NCBI RefSeq assembly: GCF_001883705.2
Contig: NZ_MDEQ02000028.1
Coordinates: 27,446 to 91,445, forward strand
Source of the DNA: Burkholderia catarinensis
GTDB lineage: Bacteria; Pseudomonadota; Gammaproteobacteria; Burkholderiales; Burkholderiaceae
Direction: 5' to 3'
Length of the DNA: 64,000 bases
A program made the translations under genes and the position numbers. This document shows, one piece after another, positions 60,623-64,000 of this stretch (position 1 is its first letter; the number at the start of each line of letters is the position of its first letter). The notes below the pieces were generated by a model that saw only the letters and a program-made list of their open reading frames with translations, was not told where the DNA came from and made no database searches.

Positions 60623-61125
60623 TGGCTGAAACGATCACGTTGACGCCGCCGCTCGACCACGCGTGGATCGCCGCGCACATTCCGCACGGCGGCGCGATGT
60701 GCGTGCTCGATACGGTCGATGCGTGGGATGCCGAACGCATCCGTTGCACCGCGACGAGCCACCGCGATCCGCACAATCCACTGCGCTCGCACGGCCGGCT
60801 CGCATCGGTCTGCGGCATCGAATACGCGGCGCAGGCGATGGCCGTGCACGGCGCGCTGCTCGGCGTGCACGAAGCGCACCCGCGCGTCGGCTATCTCGCG
60901 AGCGTGCGCAATGTCGACGCGTTCGTCGACCGGCTCGACACGTTCGAGCAGCCGCTCACCGTCGACGCGGAACGCGTGAGCGGCGACGGCCGTTCGGTGC
61001 TGTACGGCTTCGCGCTGCGCTGCGGCGATCGCGTGCTGCTGTCCGGCCGCGCCGCGGTGATGCTCGACGCATCGACGGGCGGCGCGTTTCGCCCGGCGCC
61101 TGCCGGCAATGCGAATCCTCGATGA
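60619..61125 (+). CDS. Hotdog-fold beta-hydroxyacyl-ACP dehydratase-like protein (ApeP-like)
   Basis: A 168-residue single hotdog protein with HIPHGGAMCVLDTVDAWD near residue 20 and GIEYAAQAMAVHGALLG near 65, where the Glu lies on the hot-dog helix, as in ApeP/FabZ-like dehydratases. With the hotdog half of the ligase fusion it gives the cluster two dehydratase domains, matching the ApeI/ApeP pair that form a heterodimer in E. coli-type clusters. The ATG at 60619 overlaps the preceding stop (ATGA). It is followed by a coupled gene for a small secreted protein. Confidence 0.85.
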   Translation: MMAETITLTPPLDHAWIAAHIPHGGAMCVLDTVDAWDAERIRCTATSHRDPHNPLRSHGRLASVCGIEYAAQAMAVHGALLGVHEAHPRVGYLASVRNVDAFVDRLDTFEQPLTVDAERVSGDGRSVLYGFALRCGDRVLLSGRAAVMLDASTGGAFRPAPAGNANPR

Positions 61126-61451
61126 AGCTATTTACCCAAGGAAACCAGGTCGTGAAAGTTCGTCAGTTCATTGGCACCGCGCTCGTTCTGGCGCTGATCA
61201 GCCCGATCGCGCACGCGGACATGTCGGAAGTAAAACAGGACATCAAGCGCGATTCGAAGGAAGCCGCGCACAAGACCGGCGAGGCGGCCCGCAGCTTCGG
61301 TCACGCGACCGCGAGCGCCGCGAAGTCGGTCGGGCACGGGGTCGCCCACGCGTCGCGCGAGGGGTGGGACGCCACCAAGCGCACGACGAAGCGGATCTTC
61401 CACAAGAACGACTCGGGCGAGTCGGGCAGCAAGAGCGAAAAGAGCGATTGA
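61122..61451 (+). CDS. Small secreted Ala/Lys-rich protein, last gene of the aryl-polyene arm
   Basis: A 109-residue protein (99 if the GTG at 61152 is used; AAGGA and AGG lie before it). It has a signal peptide ending ALISPIAHA before DMSEVK, then an alternating amphipathic region rich in Ala, Lys, His and Ser (EAAHKTGEAARSFGHATASAAKSVG) and a charged Ser/Lys/Asp end. I do not recognise the family. The ATG at 61122 overlaps the upstream stop (ATGA), tying it to the operon. It is likely periplasmic and could help pigment storage or envelope association; unproven. Confidence 0.75.
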   Translation: MKLFTQGNQVVKVRQFIGTALVLALISPIAHADMSEVKQDIKRDSKEAAHKTGEAARSFGHATASAAKSVGHGVAHASREGWDATKRTTKRIFHKNDSGESGSKSEKSD

Positions 61452-61541
61452 GCACACGCATCGCGCGCCTCACCGACTGCATGCGCGCGATGCGTGACCG
61501 CTCGTCGATCGTGACGCGTCAACGCCGCGCTACCGCCGCCG

Positions 61542-61748
61542 TCAACGCGCGGCGCGCATCCGGCGTGCCCGCCTCGCCGGCCCGCGCGCGATGCACTTGC
61601 CGTACGCGACGAGCCAGCAATCGCGATGATCGAAGTTCCGCAGCAGCCGCGCGCGGCGCCGCTCGAGCCAGTAGAGCGAGATCGCCATCGTCAGCGCGAC
61701 GGCCAGTGCCGAGCCGCCGATCGCGAGTCCCATCCAGGTGTCGCCCAT
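61542..61748 (-). CDS. Small single-pass membrane protein (68 aa), hypothetical
   Basis: A 68-residue protein with one clear transmembrane segment (residues about 8-27, AIGGSALAVALTMAISLYWL) followed by a strongly basic cytoplasmic tail (ERRRARLLRNF and RGPARRARRMRAAR) and one His-Arg-Asp-Cys stretch. GGAGAAGGC directly before the ATG supports translation. It is 110 bp downstream of phaB on the same strand, with a 9-bp hairpin between them, and convergent with the pigment operon. Function unknown. Confidence 0.6.
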   Translation of the reverse strand: MGDTWMGLAIGGSALAVALTMAISLYWLERRRARLLRNFDHRDCWLVAYGKCIARGPARRARRMRAAR

Positions 61749-61815
61749 GCCTTCTCCGGAATGCGGGGCCGAAGCGGCGCGCCTGCCGCCGCTTCGGCAC
61801 TGGATACAGCGGAAC

Positions 61816-61851
61816 GCGGCCCGGCACGTTCGCGAATGCCGTCCGGGCCGC
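61816..61851 (-). terminator. 9-bp inverted repeat after phaB
   Basis: Arms GCGGCCCGG (61816-61824) and CCGGGCCGC (61843-61851) pair perfectly around an 18-nt loop, 6 bp past the phaB stop in the direction of transcription. T-tract is weak, so efficiency is uncertain. Confidence 0.45.
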
Positions 61852-61857
61852 CGCGCG

Positions 61858-62601
61858 TCAGTGCATGTGCTGGCCGCCGTTGATCGCGATGTTGGAGCCC
61901 GTCACGAAGCCGGCCTCCTCCGAGCACAGGTAAGCGACCAGCGCCGCGACTTCCTCGGGCTTGCCGAGCCGGCCCGCCGGAATCTGCGGGAGGATCTTCG
62001 TGTCGAGGATCTCCTGCGGGATCGCCGTGACCATCTTCGTCGCGAGGTAGCCCGGCGACACCGTATTCACCGTCACGCCCTTGCGCGCGACTTCCAGCGC
62101 GAGCGATTTCGTGAAGCCGTGCATGCCGGCCTTCGCGGCCGCGTAGTTGGTCTGGCCGACCGAACCCTTCGAGCCGTTCACCGACGAGATGTTGACGATG
62201 CGACCCCAGCCGCGCTCGACCATGCTCTCGCAGACAGGCTTCGTCATGTTGAACACGGAGTCGAGGTTCGTGCGGATCACCGCATCCCAGTTGACCTTGT
62301 CGAGCTTGCGCAGCGTCATGTCGCGCGTGATGCCCGCATTGTTCACGAGAATGTCGACCGGGCCGACCTCCCGCACGATCTTCTCGATACATTGCTGGCA
62401 CGAGTCGTAATCGGCCACGTCCACCGGGTACGCATGGAACTCGCGGCCGGCCGCGTGCATCTCGGTCAGCCAGCGGTCCGCGCCGGTGTTGTTCGGCGAA
62501 TACGTGACGACTACCTGGTGGCCCGCGTCGTTCAACCTGATGCTGACCGCTTCGCCGAGGCCGCCCATTCCACCTGTCACAACTGCAATTCGCTTAGTCA
62601 T
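61858..62601 (-). CDS. phaB: Acetoacetyl-CoA reductase (PhaB/PhbB)
   Basis: A 247-residue NADPH-dependent short-chain reductase that turns acetoacetyl-CoA into (R)-3-hydroxybutyryl-CoA for polyhydroxybutyrate. Nucleotide motif GGMGGLGEA near residue 10, NNAG near 88 and catalytic SVNGSKGSVGQTNYAAAKAG near 140-160, including the PhaB-typical Gln before the Asn-Tyr. The C-terminal GFVTGSNIAINGGQHMH is the PhaB ending. It is 217 bp downstream of phaA. The start at 62601 lacks a strong Shine-Dalgarno; the leader is AT-rich. Confidence 0.95.
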   Translation of the reverse strand: MTKRIAVVTGGMGGLGEAVSIRLNDAGHQVVVTYSPNNTGADRWLTEMHAAGREFHAYPVDVADYDSCQQCIEKIVREVGPVDILVNNAGITRDMTLRKLDKVNWDAVIRTNLDSVFNMTKPVCESMVERGWGRIVNISSVNGSKGSVGQTNYAAAKAGMHGFTKSLALEVARKGVTVNTVSPGYLATKMVTAIPQEILDTKILPQIPAGRLGKPEEVAALVAYLCSEEAGFVTGSNIAINGGQHMH

Positions 62602-62818
62602 ACTATTTATTACCGACAAAAAAGTAATCGATGAAAGCGGGGCGACGGCATCGCACATGCTGCCGCCCCACCGCTTCGATGCGCAGCCGCCCGCGTCGCG
62701 GGCGCGGCACGCACCGGAACCTCGCGCTTGTTGTTGGCTGCCTGTCGCGCGCGAAAACCGCTTTGCCCGCCTGCGGTGCCTGCCGGCGCCACGGGCGAAC
62801 CATGTCGTCAGACCCTGC

Positions 62819-64000
62819 TCAGACGCGCTCGACCGCGAGCGCGACGCCCATCCCGCCGCCGATGCACAGCGACGCCAGCCCGCGCTTCGCATCGCGCTTG
62901 GCCATCTCGTGCAGCAGCGTCACCAGGATCCGGCAGCCCGACGCGCCGATCGGGTGACCGATCGCGATCGCACCGCCGTTCACGTTCACCTTCGACGTGT
63001 CCCAGCCCATCTGCTTGTGCACCGCCAGCGCCTGCGCCGCGAACGCCTCGTTGATCTCCATCAGGTCCAGGTCGCCCGGCGTCCAGCCCGCGCGCTCCAG
63101 GCACCGCCGCGATGCCGGCACCGGCCCCATCCCCATCACGCTCGGATCCACACCCGCGTTCGCGTACGCCTTGATCCGCGCCAGCGGCGTCAGGCCCAGC
63201 GCCGCCGCCTTCTGCGCCGACATCACCAGCACCGCCGCCGCGCCGTCGTTCAGCCCCGACGCATTCGCCGCCGTCACCGTGCCTTCCTTCGAGAACGCCG
63301 GCTTCAGCCCCGCCAGCGATTCCGCCGTCACGCCGTGACGCACGAATTCATCCGTCGCGAACTGCAGCGACTCGCCCTTGCGTTGCGGAATCGACACCGG
63401 CACGATCTCGTCGTCGAAGCGACCGGCCTTCTGCGCCGCTTCCGCCTTGTTCTGCGACAGCGCCGCGAACGCGTCCTGCTCGTCGCGCGTGATCCCGTAT
63501 TCCTTCGCGACGTTCTCCGCCGTGATGCCCATGTGGTACTGGTTGTACACGTCCCACAGCCCGTCGACGATCATCGTGTCGACCAGCTTCGCGTCGCCCA
63601 TCCGGAACCCGTCGCGCGAGCCCGGCAGCACGTGCGGCGACGCGCTCATGTTCTCCTGGCCGCCCGCGATCACGATCTCCGCATCGCCCGCGACGATCGC
63701 ATTCGCCGCCAGCATCACGGCCTTCAGGCCCGAGCCGCACACCTTGTTGATCGTCATCCCCGGCACTGCCGCCGGCAGCCCGGCCTTGATCAGCGACTGC
63801 CGCGCCGGGTTCTGCCCCGAGCCGGCCGTCAGCACCTGGCCCATGATCACTTCGCTGACCTGATCGGGCTTCACGCCCGCACGCTCCAGCACCGCGCGGA
63901 TCACCGTCGCGCCCAGCTCCGGCGCCGCAATCTTCGCAAGCGAGCCGCCGAATTTGCCGACCGCGGTCCGCGCGGCCGATACGATCACTACGTCCGTCAT
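62819..64000 (-). CDS. phaA: Acetyl-CoA C-acetyltransferase (beta-ketothiolase, PhaA/PhbA)
   Basis: A complete 393-residue biosynthetic thiolase that condenses two acetyl-CoA to acetoacetyl-CoA. Catalytic Cys near 88 (NKVCGSGLKAVML), His near 348 in GGAIAIGHPIGASGCRI and Cys near 378 in LCIGGGMGVALAVE. NEAFAAQALAV and FAALSQNKAEAAQ are also typical. The ATG is exactly at the window edge (64000). It is followed by phaB on the same strand; a phaC synthase gene is expected just outside the window. It is distinct from the degradative thiolase at 3347-4546. Confidence 0.96.
   Translation of the reverse strand: MTDVVIVSAARTAVGKFGGSLAKIAAPELGATVIRAVLERAGVKPDQVSEVIMGQVLTAGSGQNPARQSLIKAGLPAAVPGMTINKVCGSGLKAVMLAANAIVAGDAEIVIAGGQENMSASPHVLPGSRDGFRMGDAKLVDTMIVDGLWDVYNQYHMGITAENVAKEYGITRDEQDAFAALSQNKAEAAQKAGRFDDEIVPVSIPQRKGESLQFATDEFVRHGVTAESLAGLKPAFSKEGTVTAANASGLNDGAAAVLVMSAQKAAALGLTPLARIKAYANAGVDPSVMGMGPVPASRRCLERAGWTPGDLDLMEINEAFAAQALAVHKQMGWDTSKVNVNGGAIAIGHPIGASGCRILVTLLHEMAKRDAKRGLASLCIGGGMGVALAVERV

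Overview
The window is a gene-dense, very GC-rich (roughly two-thirds G+C) stretch of chromosomal backbone from a betaproteobacterium. Protein content and gene order fit Burkholderia sensu stricto, most likely the B. cepacia complex; this is inferred from the proteins and was not searched. I see no rRNA, tRNA, CRISPR array, insertion sequence, prophage or integrase.

Layout. 1-2.4 kb: 5' end of an Atm1/HMT1-type ABC exporter, an acyl-CoA thioesterase, and a divergent pair for molybdoenzyme maturation (nitrate-reductase-associated protein and FdhD). 2.5-9.7 kb: a TetR-led fatty-acid beta-oxidation operon (acyl-CoA dehydrogenase, FadN-type dehydrogenase/hydratase, thiolase) followed by an enoyl-CoA hydratase. 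9.9-20.5 kb: a leftward housekeeping block with clsB, nudB, aspS, a DUF502 membrane protein, an FmdB-type zinc ribbon, a TPMT-like methyltransferase, ubiB, ubiJ, a Tim44-like protein, ubiE, a DUF971 protein and a HIT protein. 20.6-27.6 kb: a 1344-residue FAD/Fe-S dehydrogenase, divergent from ilvA-queF. 27.7-32.1 kb: a D-amino-acid utilisation module (RidA, D-aminoacylase, RpiR regulator, divergent D-serine/D-threonine-type PLP enzyme). 32.2-40.3 kb: DJ-1/PfpI protein, MarR plus DHA2 efflux pump, EcsC protein, HSL-type esterase, CHRD protein, class II aldolase and a phospholipase-D lipoprotein. 40.5-46.1 kb: L-lactate utilisation (GntR regulator, lutA-lutC-lutB, lactate permease). 46.2-46.9 kb: an M48 lipoprotein protease. 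47.1-61.5 kb: an aryl-polyene/xanthomonadin-type pigment cluster in two divergent arms. 61.5-64 kb: a small membrane protein, phaB and phaA.

The pigment cluster is the most interesting part. One arm (leftward) encodes an acyl carrier protein, a ketoreductase, an XanB2/Hyg5-type chorismatase and a glycosyltransferase. The other (rightward) encodes a membrane protein, an acyl/aryl-ACP ligase fused to a hotdog dehydratase, an LpxL-type acyltransferase, a LolA-like carrier, an MMPL exporter, a polysaccharide deacetylase, a ketosynthase, a chain-length-factor homologue, a second hotdog protein and a small secreted protein. Most neighbouring genes in the rightward arm overlap by 1-4 bases. The inferred pathway is: chorismate to hydroxybenzoate starter, loading on ACP, iterative ketosynthase/reductase/dehydratase polyene assembly, glyco/acyl tailoring to a lipid, and LolA/MMPL-assisted movement to the outer membrane. 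The chorismatase, the ligase-dehydratase fusion, the deacetylase and the small secreted protein make it a distinctive version of the family.

Several regulatory signals can be read directly: inverted repeats upstream of the tetR gene, between rpiR and the D-amino-acid enzyme gene, and at both ends of the lactate regulator gene; several rho-independent terminators; and an orphan terminator at about 37.69 kb that may end an unannotated small RNA.
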